Of a stretch of DNA of 64,000 nucleotides, positions 47,228 through 60,508 are shown piece by piece. Origin of the DNA: Kalaharituber pfeilii (Eukaryota; Ascomycota; Pezizomycetes; Pezizales; Pezizaceae). A program made the translations under genes and the position numbers. Below the pieces are notes generated by a model. That model was given only the letters and a program-made list of their open reading frames with translations, was not told the origin of the DNA and did no database searches. Numbering within the stretch: the stretch's first letter is position 1; the number at the start of each line of letters is the position of its first letter. The stretch covers positions 1-64,000 of the forward strand of contig WHUZ01000072.1 in NCBI GenBank assembly GCA_015179045.1, written 5' to 3'.

Positions 47228-50200
47228 TTCAGAGCAGGGTGAAGAGAGAAAGGCAAGAGTGCTGTGTCACCTGCACGTCCAAGCTTGCTCTCCCAGAACG
47301 AGGGGAGAGGGGAAGCGGGAGAAAAATTTCGAGAAGCTGGAATTGCCAGTTTTGAGATGATCGTCGTTGCTGTCTAATAGTTTCCGTTTAATAATATTCT
47401 GATATTAATGTTTTGTTTGCAGGATTTACCCCTGGCTGCAAGATGGTTGGCAAGTGGCAGCCCCCTTCTTTTGCTGCGTGGTTGGTTGAATGCGTTGTAA
47501 AACCGGAATAGTGTGGAAAAGACTGTTAAACGCCAATCCAGAGCCAGCAAAACTTTGATCCAAGGCCTTTTTGTCACTTTCACAGACGGAAAAGTTGATG
47601 GTGTAGAGAGAGCGACTGAGGCGGTGATCCAAATCTTCGGCGCGGCTTGGGGCGAATTGCGTGAAGTGAGCGTCGAGTGGGTTGTACCTGGGTTCGGCTG
47701 GGGTGAGGTTGTGTGAGGGAGTGGGCAGTGGAGACGACTGGAGCGTGCTGTAATAAAAAAGCTTGTTGCAGGGGAGCGGGCTGTGGGAAACCTGTATGAA
47801 TCGAGCAAAGCGTGGGGCTGCGTCCCATCCTACCGAGTTGTCAGGCCTATGCGAGAGCGAGCCTCAGCTGGCCGCCCGGGGCTGCGTGAAGTGAATGGGG
47901 GGGGGGGGGATGGGTGCTGAATGCACACCTCGAAGCATCGAGTACCGATGGGTTGCGGCAAGGGCAGGGGATGCAGAAAAGCTTCTCTTGTCCCTGGCCG
48001 CAAGAAGCCAGCCACGCGTGATGCAACGTGCTGCTGCTGCGTGACAACACATGTCGGGGTGAGGGCGGCGGGGGAGAAAGAGGAAAAGGCGGGGACGCAG
48101 TGCAGCGTGGGCGGGGCGGGGCTACGAGCATTTCGCACGCCGAGACACGACAGGTGGTGCTTGCGCCGGGGCTGGCTCTGGTGCTTGGGGTCCAGACTGC
48201 GTGGGCCGCTGCGTCTGCGAAGTAAAGTAAAGTAAATTGCAGCAGGCGTGGATGTTGGTGCCTGCGCCCACGAAATGGAGAAATCAACATTGCAATTTAC
48301 AGTGCAGAGAGAGCCACTGAGAGAGCACACAACTCGCGCAAATGAAAGTCTCGCGCCCTGGGGCAACCGGCAATAGCGGCTGCATGTCCAGCCCCAGTGG
48401 AGCCAGAGGCGCTTCCCCCACCATTGGGAACACGCTGCATTAGCTTCCGTATGAGCGCCTGGCCTCACCTCACCTCGCCTCACCTCACCTCACCTGCTCC
48501 GCCTCATAGAACGTTACAGCAATACTGTATCCCTAAATATAAGCAGTTGGATCTCCTTTCGCGTTTTTTCCCGGTCAATCTGGACACCAGCCTGATTATC
48601 CAGCCCAAGAAAAGACATTGCGTATACGGTTACTCTACCACAGATATATCCCTGTACACTACAGTTAAATTCAGGAACTCCAATTATGATATGAATACTC
48701 ACCGGTTAACCCATGGCCTAGTTACCATCAATTTGTTTACCATTAAGTTCCATCTTTCCCCGTGCAAAGTGGCCCCCACCCAGTACTCATCAAGTAACTC
48801 ATAATTCAATAATCCCCACATCGCTAAGTAGTGAAGGTAGAAACGCAGTGACGACCTGTGCTTTGTAGCATTGGAGATATATAAGTCCACTGCGCAATTC
48901 TCCAAAGCTTCATGGGCTGTGCATCACCTAGTTTTGACTAGCTTGCAACTTCGTTCCCGAGTGTTGTGAATAGTTGTGCTAGTTTGATAGTTTAATAAGG
49001 GGCTGTAACATATACAGTACGTACCAACAGCCCAGCCCAAGCCTATCATAGTAGATTGAATTCTCTGTATTCTCCACTATCTGCTCATCCTCACAATCGG
49101 TATGACCTTCTGTGATTCGAGGAATAAACTATCCGGAGATCCGAAACCGCAGTCACTATCCTGCTTGCCAAGCACGTGCTACCCACATACTATTCGTACC
49201 CTACGCTATGGCCAACCTTGTACGATTATGAGCTTGAACCTGAGCAAATTAACACCGTCAGCGGTACAAGAATCATAAAAATTCCATATGCTGTCAGTTA
49301 CCTTTTGTTTCGGTGCGGAGACTGCTTTGATCCTCTTTGTCCGATGTGCCAAGCTTTGGCGTTTGGGTTTGTCTCCTTCCGAGTAAGGAAAGTATCTATG
49401 TACGGGCCGCGCTAGCTCCGGCTTCGAGCGATGCCGCATATTGAAATGATCCTGAGCCAGGGTGTATACGCACTTATATACCTATAGATGTTCAATATGG
49501 CTAGTAACAAATTTGGAGGCGCACTTCCATAGCAATTTGGCCGAAGAAATTTCGAATTCAGTTCCACTGCTAGGTGACCCTCGTAGCGAAGAGTCCCTAT
49601 TTTTGCTCTAGTTAGATTCAGTTTATAAATATACTTGTAGGTACTACTTACCTGTTATTACATATAGGGCATAAGCTAGCACAGTCTTGGATGGTACTGC
49701 TGGTGCACATGAGTGTGGTAGTTAGCTTTGGTCCATAATCAGCGAGTAGTTCTTGGAGCTCTAGGACGAGAATCTCCGTCCTTGGGTTCTTGGAGCAAAT
49801 GTAATCTTGTCGCGAGCGAGCAAAGGAAAAAGTTCTTAGGATGTATTGCAGCCAGAATAGCCGTAGTGGATATGATGCAAGTCACACAAGTATCGTGTCT
49901 CACATTCCTGGAGGAAAGAGAGTGATATTTCCTAAAAAGGTAGTTAGCGAATCCGAAAGTAGAAATGGTTCAAGATTGAATAGAAACTAATTGACGGAAT
50001 CTACTTTGCGTTAACCACAACCTGCCATGCTTGAAAGGACCGAGAGGCAGTCATAATCATTTTTGTCATTCAGGAAATACAAGTTAAATAAATGCGCGTC
50101 TGTATATGGGAGAAAAAAGCTTCTCTAGCAATTCTGTCTATGCCATATACCATTACTCCTCATGCAGGTTAGATAGATACGTATACATGCATTCACTGGG

Positions 50201-51497
50201 CCGACATATATGACACTCCCAATCGTATCATGATGTCAATCAGTCTCAAGAAGTGGATTACAAAACGTCCATGTTGCGAGTCTCCAGCTTCAGCACAAAT
50301 TTGCTGTGGCCCGTATAACAACAGTTTTACTCGCACACGCACCGTCTTTGCTTTTCAACTCACATAAGAGCTATGGGGGCAGCACATGATCATCTGGTAA
50401 AAGGGAATTTATTTCAGATGATAGCCGGTTCAAGTTTTTTACTGGCCTCATGCCCTTTTTTGAATGATCTTTTGAGTTTCTTTATGGCTTATGCCACTCC
50501 ATAGTCTCTGTCAGCCTGTGGAAAATAATGGTAGCCATCATCGCATCTGTACAGATATCAATCACTGTACAACTTCAAGGCCTATAACTACCAGTCCAGT
50601 CGTCACGCAATCGTGTTCCAACCACAAATCAAGGTTCGTTGTTCTATCCAAATCTTCTCTGCGTTACGGCCGGGCAATATAGTCTAGGTAATAGTGCTAC
50701 GGCGTGCTGGTGAACTGCATTGTAAAACGTTGATACTCCTCATCAGACACAGCTAGCCGGCCCGGGCTGATGAGCTAGTAGATGTACGCAGACACAGATG
50801 AAATTGTGTTAAAAACGAGAAAAAGCGCCTCTTACACGGCAACCCAGTTCAATGAAATTCACATGAACAGATTTGGTATTGTGCACCTTGTATGAAAGTT
50901 GGACTGTACCATTGCACTCGAGCTGTTTCAGGCTAGATTTCAGGCTCTTGCTGGCGTCGAACGCCATCCCGACGAAACACATCTCTTAATAATGTAACGT
51001 GAATAAGAAATTATGATCGTATATTCGATTCATTGCCTCTACTCATATGCGCGATATGGCATCAACATAAATCATAAACTCGTCAAGAAACATTACGAAG
51101 ACAAACTTGATGCACAAGAAAATGAAAGACGGCTTCAACTCAAGGAAAGCACAAAAGCAAGCGTACTGAATCCTGCAGCAATTTTAGCTTGGAAGCTTCA
51201 GTGCTCGAGACAAAATAAAAGACATACGGAAAGCAGAAGCTATATAAACGTTATAAACAAATGCAAACATGGAAGTAAAACTTGCCGACCCTCATTGCCT
51301 CAACAAAACTACTGAAGTCCAAAAAAAAATCAATGTCTACGTTGAAAAGCCTGTTCACCCAAGAAGTGCAAGAAAATAGAGAATCTCAAACTACCTACCT
51401 ACAAGCTTTGACATTGACTCCGCTCGGCCGATGACATGAACATTGCAACATTCATTTTCCTTGATCTAGGGAAATTAGAAGCAGTCTGTTGCCTCTA
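47228..51497. other. Long spacer, GC-rich near the glycosyltransferase start
   Basis: 47400-48500 is GC-rich, with a G12 run near 47898-47909 and a (CACCT)n run at about 48461-48497. Open frames there (for example 217 codons at 47830-48483, minus) are low-complexity and unsupported. 48500-51497 has only short open frames; one at 51013-51315 (100 codons, Lys-rich) matches nothing I recognise. Confidence 0.5.
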
Positions 51498-53794
51498 TTA
51501 CAGACCTCTGTATGTGTGGCTATTTCCATTCCGCTGCCTGCTAAAAGGCGGCATATATCGTCCTGAGCATGCCACTTCAGCCCCCTCATCTGCTCCCCAG
51601 AATGACACATCGCTAATCCGAATTTGAACAAAAGCCAGGTTTTCAACCCCATGTTCTCTAGCACTTGCGTACATCCCTCGACGGATCCGTAAAGTGAACT
51701 CTCCCTTCCAATCGAGCCAGGAGCTGACTGGACCCAGGTTAGATCCATCCAGGCCGAGCTGAAGCAGGGCAGCCTCTGTCATAGAATTAGCGTGTTGTAT
51801 TGATGTCACGCAAAATCTAACACTGCCAATTAGCAGGTTCTGAATCGTTTTCGGGATGATGGCTGGCAAAATATTGAGCAGCCACTGAAATTGATCTGGA
51901 GTGATGATTTCAAGATCGTTGATCTCTAGAGATGTAAGACCCTCCAGTCGACTTAGAAACCCACAATGCTCAATATGTGGTTCCATGTATGCTTCCAAGT
52001 CCTTGAAACCAATCTGGCCGCTTATACATTCTCCTGAGAAGGCCAATCAGCGTGTTAAATTGTAAGAGTACAGATCGGCTACTCACTTGTTATCTGTTTT
52101 GGAAACTCTGCTTTCGCCCCAAACCTAAGGGAAAGGGTGCGTAAGCTGCCCTGCTGGCATAGTTGTGGAAGACAAGCCGTTAGCACTGTTGCAACCTCGC
52201 TAAATAGGTGTCTACTGCGGTGCATCATCAGTTTATCAAAACTGATACAAAGACACTCAAGTAACTCTAGACGTGGTAATACAGCTTCAAGGAATGTCTC
52301 AAATGACCCCCTTGCCCTTGAAGGATATTGGTCTCCAACTCGTTTTGGTACTAGTCTAGTGCCCTTTGCCCCATGTATGCAAGTTACTCTCACTGGTGTT
52401 GCAAGATCACTTAAGACGAATTGGACACTTTTGCGTGATGTCAACTCATTTATTAAGCCTTCTGCCTGTCCAAGGCACTTCCAAATGTGGCCATTGAAAG
52501 AATGTTGGATAACGATGACTGTTCTAACATCCTGAGGTACTTTCGACAGCGTCTGAATGACTTGTGGGTAATCGGCGTGCGATAACTCGTTACTATCATA
52601 TTTTCGAAGAGATAACCTTAATCGAACGCCCCCAAAGCTGTCTTGCAAAGTGGCTTTTGCAATTCGGCAAAAGTCCTCAGGGCAGGCGGTTTGGCAATTT
52701 GCAAGGTGTAGCAGACTTAGTGATGGTTTATCATCGAAAGAGCCCGAAGCTGTATGTAAGCGAAATCGTAGCCGTCTGCCAACATATTGAAGCCCTTGTT
52801 GTTTTAATAGAACTTGCACAGTAGTATCCAAGGTTTCCGAATCCTTAGCCCAGGAAACGACACCAAAAGCAACTTCCTGCAATTGCGAACTCGTGCTCAA
52901 GCTGTGGGAAAATTGCTTGACGATCACCTTCCCATTTTTAACCGGGAAGTTAAAGTCAATACGTGTAACCTGGTTCGGGATTAAAGAGGCGATCTGCATG
53001 AGCTTTTCGCTATCAATGAGTGGTATTTGGTTACAAGATAGCCGCCCCACTTTGAGGGTAAGCGGTCCTGTGGATTTTTTGAGTGCTACCTGAAATTCTT
53101 TGAAGAACACAGCGGGATTGGTTAAGGATGAACCAATATCATCACCACTAGTTTGTGCGTCGAAATCCAAATCTAGTGCTAGCTCCTGGACAGTCTCCCA
53201 AATATGAAGATGATTTAGGATAACCCGAAGAAGCTGCTCATATGTACTCTGGGTCACTCGAGTCGACCTCAAATCTAGCCTTCCCAAAGCTGCACAATGA
53301 GCTAGAACTCGGTCGAGATATTCCATACACTCAGTTTCTCGAGTAATTGCCTCTGGGAGAAGAGAGAGAAAACGGATATACGAATATTGTTCCGGCAGAG
53401 TGCGCCCCAAATGTGCCAGAACGTCTTTTGTGAGGACATCAAGAGGTCCCAGATATTTTGATTCTGCTGGGACCCCCCATGACTTGTAAAACGGCATAAT
53501 CAGGACCGCAAATTCGGCCCATACGAGCGTAGTTATCCCCTCTTGAACTTGATCCATGTATTGCAGGAGTTCCTTGAGCTGTGCCGCTTCCACCGTAAAT
53601 AAATCTAGCGAAGTCGCACTTCTTGTCTGTATGCAGGTATTGTCAAAACACTGAATACTGATTCTCAGAGAACTTGCATATTTCATACTCACATCTGCAT
53701 CCCAATTGTATTGCAAATGGTTCCGACTTTGTTGTTCGAGAAAACGAAGTAACTCCAGTCCATGGGACTCGAAACGCGCCACAGAAGGCATCAC
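51498..53794 (-). CDS. Uncharacterised LRR-like protein
   Basis: Exon 1 is 52087-53794 and exon 2 is 51498-52033, joined over a 53-nt GTGAGT..TCTCAG intron (phase 1) to give 747 aa. The splice gives FPKQIT-RECISGQIGF. No catalytic motif is visible. Leucine-rich helical segments alternate with short strands, such as LGRLDLRSTRVTQSTYEQLL, LTLKVGRLSC, LRTLSLRFGA and LTSLEINDLEIITPDQFQWL, as in ribonuclease-inhibitor-like or F-box-associated LRR folds. No F-box can be identified at the N-terminus, though an upstream exon could exist because the ATG at 53794 lies close to possible splice sites. Isolated in a repeat-rich region and probably lineage-specific. Function unknown. Confidence 0.7.
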
Positions 53795-56700
53795 TCTCGC
53801 GGCTTTCGAATGCTGCCTGCAAAAGAAGTAGAGGAGAGACGTCGAAGTGTATAGTAGAATGAACCAAAATAGCAGGCCCGAAAAATACCTATATAAATCA
53901 CCTAGGGGAAGGAAGATGAAGTTAGCATGGAACTGGGACCAAGAGCTGTGAGGAGGGAGCTGAGAACTGCCGCAGTATTCGAACAGATATCGAGGGGAGA
54001 GCAGAACGGCAGCACACAGCTACCGGTACTACTCAAAGTCGATATCCAGATTGGGAAGCGGTGAAGCGCCCGGCATGTATGTGGCACCACCCACCGGTAA
54101 TCTCTCGTGCGCAATAACCATGCAGTTGATGCAAGCACAAATATATAAACTTCGAATGAGAGCAAGTCGGCTACTCAAGGGGCTGCGAGGGGTGAAGACC
54201 GATCTTGTAGTTGTGTCCTGTGACCACATGCGAAGCAGACGGGCTCGCTTTTATACATTTTGTCTTTTCAACACTACCACCATAAGCGTGTGGGGCTCCT
54301 CTCACTGAGCGTAACCACTTCGCATTTCTGAACATGCTGCACTCCAGCAAACTCTGCCACCGTGCCACTGTACCGTGAATTCAGAATTCATCTTCGCTGA
54401 GCCCCCAGGGGAGATTGGAGGATCGAGCTAGAGGTGTGCTGTGACAGTGTGCTGAGAGCAGCCGCTCGCACAGTTGGCATCGACAACATCAGAAGTGCAA
54501 ACAACTATCACCTGATTAGTAAAAGTTTGCTCTCCATAATAATGCCTCCAATAAAAATAAACTTCCTGCAATGACTTCGCTGATGTTGCTTTATGCGTAT
54601 CTAAGGGCTGCCCCGGAGACCACTGTCAATCAGAAAGTTTTGCCTGGAAAGAGGCAAGGAAAATTTTTTTTTTTTTTTAAGGATTCGTTGAGAGGCAATC
54701 TTAACGCGAGACAATCTCCGTAGGAGCTGTATGGGGAAGTCATGCACAAGCAACCTGGGTGCACAAGGAAGCCTGGTTCCAAATTGGCTACCTTCCTAGC
54801 ACCATTCTGGTTATTTGTTTGGCGGCTCATCAGAGGCGAGCACCAAATCTAAACTGACACAAAACACAAGCCAATACGAGAGTGCAACTTTGTTGTATTA
54901 GGATGGATGAGTTGTACTGTATATCATGGGCGCCTTAGGCCTTCAGCATACCGAATTCTAACCGACCATCAAATGCACATTTCTTGATCTTGATCAGTGC
55001 GGCTCTCCAGCTATAGAGCGAATCTTGATAACTCTTACTCTGCCTTATCGTTGGATGTTCAATGAACTCAGCTCTTGGTGGTTAATGCAACTGCTGTAAG
55101 TCGGCTGGAATGGAGAGAATCTATCTTGTACTGATGCTCCGGGTTGGCTTTTATACGTTCTCCTAGCGACCAGGTGGGTATCGGTACGGGGGTAACTTAC
55201 AATGCAGCGCAGGTATGTATACGAAGGTAAACATGAACGTCTTCAAAGCCCACAGTTCTAACCTAGAGAGCACTAGCCTTGAATTCGTGAATGGGGCCAC
55301 AAAAAAGCAATGAACCTAACTACACTAAGGGCATCTTGCTTATGCCTTCACACATGTATAATATTCGATCCGCTCGGGGAGGTGGGGGTGATTGTTGCGG
55401 CTCAACGAGCAAGTTAGTTTTTCTAGAGAAACATCGGCATGAGTTGAGACTGTCTCACATACTACTAGACTGCTAAAGTACTTGTGTACACTATCCTACG
55501 AGTATGCCAGCGTCATCATGCAATAATAGCACTCAGTACTTAGCTGAGCTGGAAGACTTGATCGGCAATAAATAGCTACCTGCTGGTTACGAGACTAGCT
55601 ACCTGCAACGCTTTTGCAGTGCTTTAAACGTCAAAGTCCGAGTAGCAATGGCGTCATGCACAAATGCATCGGGAAAACAAGGAGCCAATTGGTCATGAGC
55701 ACATGCAGATTTTTCTTGCCTTGTATCTACAAATGTGCAGATGTGAACAGCCATCCCTCCATGCATATGCATCTTAAATAAGTCGTCCATTTGCAGGTGA
55801 CCGGCTCAGAATATGAACAGCACAACAGGAATCTTCTGGTATGGCACATTTCTAATAGCTGTAGCAGTGATAGGTAGTCTAATGGTACTAGTGCTCAAGT
55901 TCAAAAGATTGTTACAATTCTACCAATAAGAATAGTCCCACGCTCATACCATGCACTACATACCTTATTAAATGGTCAACCACTCATAAGATAGCACATA
56001 TTGTGCCAGTGGTATTCAGGACCGCACATTTCTTATTCTTGAGCTTGATAGCAGCATGTCTAGCAATACATCTTTGATAGTCTTGTGCATTTTCCAATGA
56101 AGCAAGATATTCGCTGATATATACCGATGCAGTGCGCCAGCGCAGTCTGCAAAGCTAAGCAGCTGTCAACCAGTTCACGCTTAACATGAGCATGTTGGCA
56201 ACTTGTGCCATATGCATGAAGTGTTACGCTGCAGACTGATGCCATATGCTTGATCTCTTCCCAAGTAAGCAATGCGCCGTTGATTCTAGCTCCGGCTGAG
56301 CTCACTTCGTTTTATGTACTCGAGCACTTAGCGCCTGATCTGAAGCCTAGATACATGCTTGAGCCTCAATTTTTCTTGGTTGGCACGTGCCGAGAAATTC
56401 TTTGGGTAGTTGCTCAGAATAAGAATACTCGATGAATTACGTAAGCTTGGGTCCCCCACCTCGTGTTAAGACAAGTGCTCCATGATCATGTTCATCTAAA
56501 TGACAACGATATCTTTGCCCGAGAGCGAGAACAGAATAGTATGCCGCGCCCCACTTCTGTAAGTGTCTCTCGCCTTCTCATAGCCTGGATCTTCATGGGC
56601 CACGACTTTTCCGAGGGCATACAATATAGGTGGAGATTGCATGTCATAGCACTTCAAATTGCAGTATGATGGCCTTTCCAGCCCCTCTTTGAATCACTTA

Positions 56701-57285
56701 CAAAACATGCAAAATCAAATACCTATCGACAATGGTCGTTGTCTAATTACCGTAGCATACGATAGGCTGGTATATACACATGTTCACGGTCAGTGGCGAA
56801 GGATGCCAACTGGCGTTTTCAAGTCCACTGGACGTACCGAGACAATACATCACATGAACCTGACTTGTTCCTTTCATATGATTTCCTTTGGTCATCGCTT
56901 GCGGGGCCAGGTAACCGCTTGTTAAGTTTGACGGACCCACAGTATGCCAGGTATTCGATTAAACACCGAGATTGGATATTGCTCTAGATCTCAGAAAATG
57001 CAATGTAACCCATTGAAGCTTGTTACAAATTCAAGGCATTATGACAAAAAACTAACAACATAATTTGTACACAAAATGCTCATCAGAGACAAGATTCATC
57101 ATCCCCACAATTTCCGTCAATAGCAGTTCCGTACACGTTATGCTTGGTGATCAGCCATGTAAGTTCGCAGATCAACCCAACATTGAAAAGAAAAATCTTC
57201 GAATTCTATCTCAGACATGGCTTGATATACCTGGTTGCACCAACAGCAGGCCATACAAATTGCCCTGTTCATTGCCTGAACTCTG
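53795..57285. other. Spacer without recognised gene
   Basis: Only short open frames (under about 90 codons), none with a recognisable motif. An A/T tract lies at about 54664-54680. No tRNA, transposase or repeat array identified. Confidence 0.5.
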
Positions 57286-58263
57286 TTATCGTGGGTTTGC
57301 AGGCATTTCCGCATAGACATGCCCGTCATGTATTGGCTGTGTATCTAATTCTTGATACTGCTGCATTGCCTGGCCTGTTGGAACTGGAGCAGGTGTTGCT
57401 GGTGCGGTTGATCCTATCACTCCAGGATGCTTTTCGTCGCCAGCTTGAGGAGCAAAATACCCGTAGTTTGGTTGTTCAAGTTCTTGATACTGCTGTTGCT
57501 GATAGTGATGTTGCATCAAAGGCTGTTGTTGTGGGGGATATCCCGCTGCTGATGGTTGATAATACGGTGTTCCGGCAATTGCTGGGGCTGGTGGTGCTGG
57601 AGGAGGTGCTGAAGGGGTTTCTAAAGCATTAAGGCGTTTCTGCTTCGCATTACGCTTGGCGCAGAAGATAATTAGGCCAGCTGCGATGGCCACGGTCACA
57701 ACAACACCAACCGCTATTCCAATGATCGCGCCAGTGGAAATCCCACCACCATCACCACCATCGTCTTTTCCCCCACTGTTTCCACCATCAAGCCCAGGGC
57801 TTGTTGGATCTTGCATCCTATTCCCAAAGTTGTCATCACCACCAGAATTGTCTGATGGGGTCGGAAAACTGTATGTCGGTAAGTTGAGATTTGGGATTGA
57901 GAACGAAGGGATGGGTTGTGACGGAATAGGACTGTGCAAGAACTTCTCATAATCAACATCATATCCAGAATCTGCACATTCCGTTGACGCCACCCTTAAC
58001 GTCTCGTTAATATCTTCGGTAGAGCAACCCATCGCAGAAGCGCAATACATCAAGTACACGAAAAAGTCATTAACATAGTTAGAACAAGCACACTTTGGCG
58101 TCGGGTCGTTGAGGCATGAAGTAGCTATCATGGCCACGTCAATGCAACTGCCACCGATATACCTCATACACATCGGATACGGATACACCTTTGACGTAGA
58201 GGATTGTGAGGCAACTAAATGCATCAACCCCAGAACGAGCACCAAAGACAGACGTATTCTCAT
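57286..58263 (-). CDS. Surface protein with CFEM-like ectodomain and single TM
   Basis: One exon, 325 aa. A clear signal peptide (MRIRLSLVLVLGLMHLVAS) is followed by an ectodomain with eight cysteines at 32, 40, 50, 58, 60, 74, 80 and 96, including a CxC pair, a count and spacing reminiscent of fungal CFEM domains. A Pro/Ser- then Gly/Asp-rich stalk (about 112-175) leads to one transmembrane helix at about 178-201 (GAIIGIAVGVVVTVAIAAGL). A basic stop-transfer (KRNAKQKR) follows, then a cytosolic Pro/Gln/Tyr-rich tail with a YQQQQYQELEQPNYGYF segment. The architecture resembles fungal wall-stress sensors or CFEM receptors. Ligand binding or signalling is inference. No intron is needed and the start is the only upstream ATG with a signal peptide. 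Confidence 0.82.
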   Translation of the reverse strand: MRIRLSLVLVLGLMHLVASQSSTSKVYPYPMCMRYIGGSCIDVAMIATSCLNDPTPKCACSNYVNDFFVYLMYCASAMGCSTEDINETLRVASTECADSGYDVDYEKFLHSPIPSQPIPSFSIPNLNLPTYSFPTPSDNSGGDDNFGNRMQDPTSPGLDGGNSGGKDDGGDGGGISTGAIIGIAVGVVVTVAIAAGLIIFCAKRNAKQKRLNALETPSAPPPAPPAPAIAGTPYYQPSAAGYPPQQQPLMQHHYQQQQYQELEQPNYGYFAPQAGDEKHPGVIGSTAPATPAPVPTGQAMQQYQELDTQPIHDGHVYAEMPANPR

Positions 58264-60388
58264 GATAAATGTGGACGATGGCGACTGCTGATAGCGACTG
58301 GCTGAATGCGAAGTAATAAAAGCAAGGCACCTGACAGTTCAAAACTACTTCTGAACGTAGTATCGTGCAGTTGACAGTTTCGTGAACCCTCGCTGCGCTG
58401 AATTGGATATAAAGAGTCAAGTCGTTTCTAAATGGATGAAATGATGTTTGCCCCGTCAGTGATTCAGTTGGTGAGAATGGTGATGCCAATTGAAGACGTT
58501 GGAGGGACAATACCCACTAAGCTTAAGCTGGAAGAGGTACTAGCTCTCGGCTCTCCTGCAGGGAACAAAGAGGGGTGAACAAGAGCGAAAGAACGAAAGT
58601 CGCCTGGATCAACCTCAACAGCAAGAGAGTTTAAGCCCCTTTTTACTCATCAAACAGCTTTGCACAGCGTAGTAATCCCAGTCTCTGGGGCTGAAAGCCT
58701 ATGGCTATATCTGAATTGGCCTGCAAGGAATCTGCAGGATCCACGTCTCTGATCAAGCTAATTGGCTTATATTTTGTGTGACCACGTTTGGTATTACCTA
58801 AAACACACAAGCTCAGTAAAAAAGGGAGGCTGTGGAGTTTGAAGTCTTTCCTTTTTGGCTACGCAGCAGAAAGCTGACAGCTCCGCTAGAGCCCTGACAG
58901 TTAAAATTTACGAACGATAATTTGTGGCATGATGCGTGACGCCGAAGTCTGGTGACCCGTAAACTGATGTTGAAGAGATAAACTTGTTTATTGCTCATAA
59001 TCGCTTATATATCAGTCGCATGCTCCATTTCTAAAAGTGATTTTCACTGCAAAACAAAGCCACGACGCTCCGACAAAGGTGGACATCTGGTCACGACAGC
59101 CTGTTATTACTTAACTCGATACACCCATCAATGTCTTTAATACCCGGTGACAGGGCATGATTACCCGATATCTCGAGACTGGGTAACAGGGGGTGGGTGT
59201 CAAGATCTCATGCAAAGTACTCGCTGAACTTCCTGCTCAAACGAAATTCAAGTTACACCAGAATATCATGAAGTTCGATTAGTGAGCGGATATGCAGGGA
59301 GTACTCTAATGCTAGTGAAGTGCTTGCTCATGTTTGTAACCGAAGAGCGGTTGTGCATTGGTTTGCTGTAAGGGATTTTTGCTAGCATCTATGCCTTGAA
59401 AATCGATCAGTAACTCTGTAGTTGAAGTGATTCGACCATTGGACATTTACGGTTATCTGATCTACTTACCAACTGTAGCTAGATTCCAAACAAGCTCGCA
59501 GATCCTCAAGGCCTCTGGTCTTGTTTGCGTCTAGTTGCATTTGCTGCTTCACCTCGGCACTTGATGAGGCTGCGTTGCTTGTGAAAACCGCATGCGAAGT
59601 GCGATGAAGCGAGCACATCAATGCAATGTGCAGCTGAGGAGAATAGGGTCAATGGAACATGTGTAGCCAATCAGACTGGGAGATGAACTCTACTGTGCTC
59701 GTTATTGCCAATAGGTGATGCAGACTTTCATAAAACGCGCCGCATTAGTACTGTAAAAGGTGAACCCTAATATGTTTTAAGCACCATACTCGAGCGCAAG
59801 AAGCAAAACTATTCTGATTAACCATATCAAACAACCGCTACCTGTATCACGTTGTCCTTGGACACATTCACTCTTTCTACATGCCCATCTATGTCTAATT
59901 TCCGAATTATCTTAAAGCTTTAAAACCATCACAGTAAAAAACAATGTAATAAGCAGACTGTCATACGACCCATGCAAATGTCGGTGCCATGGAATGTCTT
60001 CTATAAGTAATTCCAGAATCTCCCTTCGCAATATGATAGCCGCTGGGACAATGGCCTATACCATATGTTCAATTAGCATGCATACAATCGCATAGCTCTA
60101 TCTGCCTGCTGAACAAATTTGCTCATAGGCCCAGTATTCCCAATAACCGTTTCATAATAGTATTTAAAGTAACTTTAATGACGTTTTACCATAGCATTAT
60201 CTCAATATCCAGAGCAGCTGGGCTTGTAAGTAGCATAGATCGACAGAGGAATTCTGACGCTATCTGACTATATCAATTTCGTTTGTTGAAAGCATGAGTG
60301 AGCGGAAAATTGTGTTCAACAAAATCGTTGGAGTCAACTCTCTATTGTATGTACTGATGGCTGTTTCCATAACCAGCCTCTGGCGTGG

Positions 60389-60508
60389 TCAATTCGTTCT
60401 CCTCACGAACGCATCAACCTTCTTGTTAACTTCCTTCACCTCGCCGGAAATGTCATCGATCTTCTTCTCAACGCGTGCAATCTCTTCCTTGTAATACTTT
60501 GTCTTTAC
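60389..60508 (-). CDS. Orphan terminal exon encoding a coiled coil
   Basis: A 120-nt open stretch follows an acceptor-like GATGTAG and ends in TGA. It encodes 39 residues, starting VKTKYYKEEIARVEKKIDDI and ending VDAFVRRTN, with strongly heptad-like charged and hydrophobic spacing. Its codon use looks like real coding sequence, unlike the surroundings. No upstream exon or start could be identified, so it is either the last exon of a small gene with distant exons or a fragment left by duplication. Function unknown; a small membrane- or mitochondria-associated helix protein is possible. Confidence 0.4.
   Translation of the reverse strand, partial: VKTKYYKEEIARVEKKIDDISGEVKEVNKKVDAFVRRTN

Noticed and set aside
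47830..48483. 217-codon minus-strand open frame
   Set aside because: GC-rich, low-complexity, with competing long frames on both strands; no recognisable domain or splice structure.
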